DNA of 23,309 nucleotides from CAZODA01 sp964578485 (GTDB lineage Bacteria > Bacteroidota > Bacteroidia > Bacteroidales > Marinilabiliaceae): assembly GCA_964578485.1 (NCBI GenBank), contig CAZODA010000050.1, positions 1 to 23,309 of the forward strand, read 5' to 3'. Of this stretch, positions 23,156 to 23,309 are shown piece by piece. The notes under the pieces are model-generated. The model was not told the DNA's origin and ran no database searches. It worked only from the letters and a program-made list of their open reading frames with translations. The position numbers were made by a program, and so were the translations under genes. Each line of letters starts with the position of its first letter. The first letter of the stretch is position 1.

Positions 23156-23309
23156 GAATGAAGGAATGAAGGAATGAAAAATGTTTAGGACTACGTCGTT
23201 TAGGACTACGTCGTTGAGAACTACGTTGTTGAGAACGGTTTAGATAAGTAGATTAGTTGATTAGCAAATGAAAAATGTTTAGGACTACGTCGTTTAGGAC
23301 TACGTCGTT
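23156..23309 (+). repeat. Composite intergenic repeat reaching the window end
   Basis: Three 8-bp units GAATGAAG/GAATGAAA (from 23156) lead into 15-bp tandem units: TTTAGGACTACGTCG at 23184 and 23199, TTGAGAACTACGTTG at 23214 and a degenerate fourth at 23229. The TAGATTAGTTGATTAGCAAATG-type segment (about 23249-23270) follows, then two more exact 15-mers at 23278 and 23293. The whole module recurs at a 94-base offset (23184 and 23278). The array continues past the window edge, so its full size is unknown. The same family appears reversed at 143-240. Confidence 0.85.

Noticed and set aside
23184..23309. Possible CRISPR array
   Set aside because: Units are 15 bp in direct tandem without unique spacers, and no cas genes are present.

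Overview
The window looks like chromosomal DNA of an AT-rich member of the Bacteroidota, probably Bacteroidales-like. The evidence is the gene families present (large single-chain PurL, a KdsC-UbiA-Maf neighbourhood, a GIN-domain protein, a beta-barrel protein cut before Gln, an AmgK-RapZ fusion), the weak or absent Shine-Dalgarno sequences, and repeated matches to the Bacteroidota promoter element TAnnTTTG a short way upstream of genes. No phage, transposase, CRISPR array, rRNA or tRNA gene is visible. The gene content is mostly housekeeping.

Layout. 1-292 is non-coding and repeat-rich. uvrB (293-2305, +) converges on an outer-membrane barrel protein (2327-3223, -), followed by a long-chain acyl-CoA ligase (3412-5313, -). 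A 349-bp divergent intergenic region with two related palindromes separates the ligase from purL (5663-9370, +). Next comes a likely co-directional group on the + strand: an exported protein of unknown function (9418), a Rossmann/DUF2520 protein (10666), a KdsC-type HAD phosphatase (11487), a UbiA prenyltransferase (12036), Maf (13021) and a GIN-domain exported protein (13723). A strong hairpin terminator at 14462-14493 closes it. On the - strand lie a small helix-turn-helix protein (14547-14816) and a PAP2 phosphatase (15056-15730). Divergent from these on + are a DEDDh exonuclease (15966), an FAH-family hydrolase (16828), an acyl-ACP ligase/ACP/acyltransferase fusion (17582), a DUF554 membrane protein (20132), an AmgK-like sugar kinase fused to a RapZ C-terminal domain (20840) and a MurU-like nucleotidyltransferase (22375). 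The window ends in repeats (23156-23309) that are the reverse-complement family of those at its start.

Functional themes. Several genes serve the cell envelope: lipid acyl activation and transfer, PAP2 phosphatase, Kdo-8-phosphate phosphatase, UbiA prenyl transfer and a probable muramic-acid recycling pair (AmgK/MurU). The rest cover DNA repair (UvrB, exonuclease), nucleotide metabolism (PurL, Maf) and proteins of unknown role.

The observations most worth checking are: (1) PurL has Gly where the class I glutaminase nucleophile Cys is expected; (2) the AmgK-like kinase is fused to a RapZ-type amino-sugar-phosphate-binding domain next to MurU; (3) two palindromes sharing the half-site TAGTTG/CAACTA lie upstream of purL, one overlapping its promoter; (4) inverted copies of one composite repeat family bound the window; (5) a perfect 17-bp palindrome overlaps the promoter of the small HTH gene; (6) one polypeptide carries an adenylating ligase, an ACP and a PlsC acyltransferase. 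Starts were moved inward from the longest open frame for purL, Maf, the GIN protein, the exonuclease and the FAH protein, because the longer frames start at TTG inside promoter sequence or inside the upstream gene.
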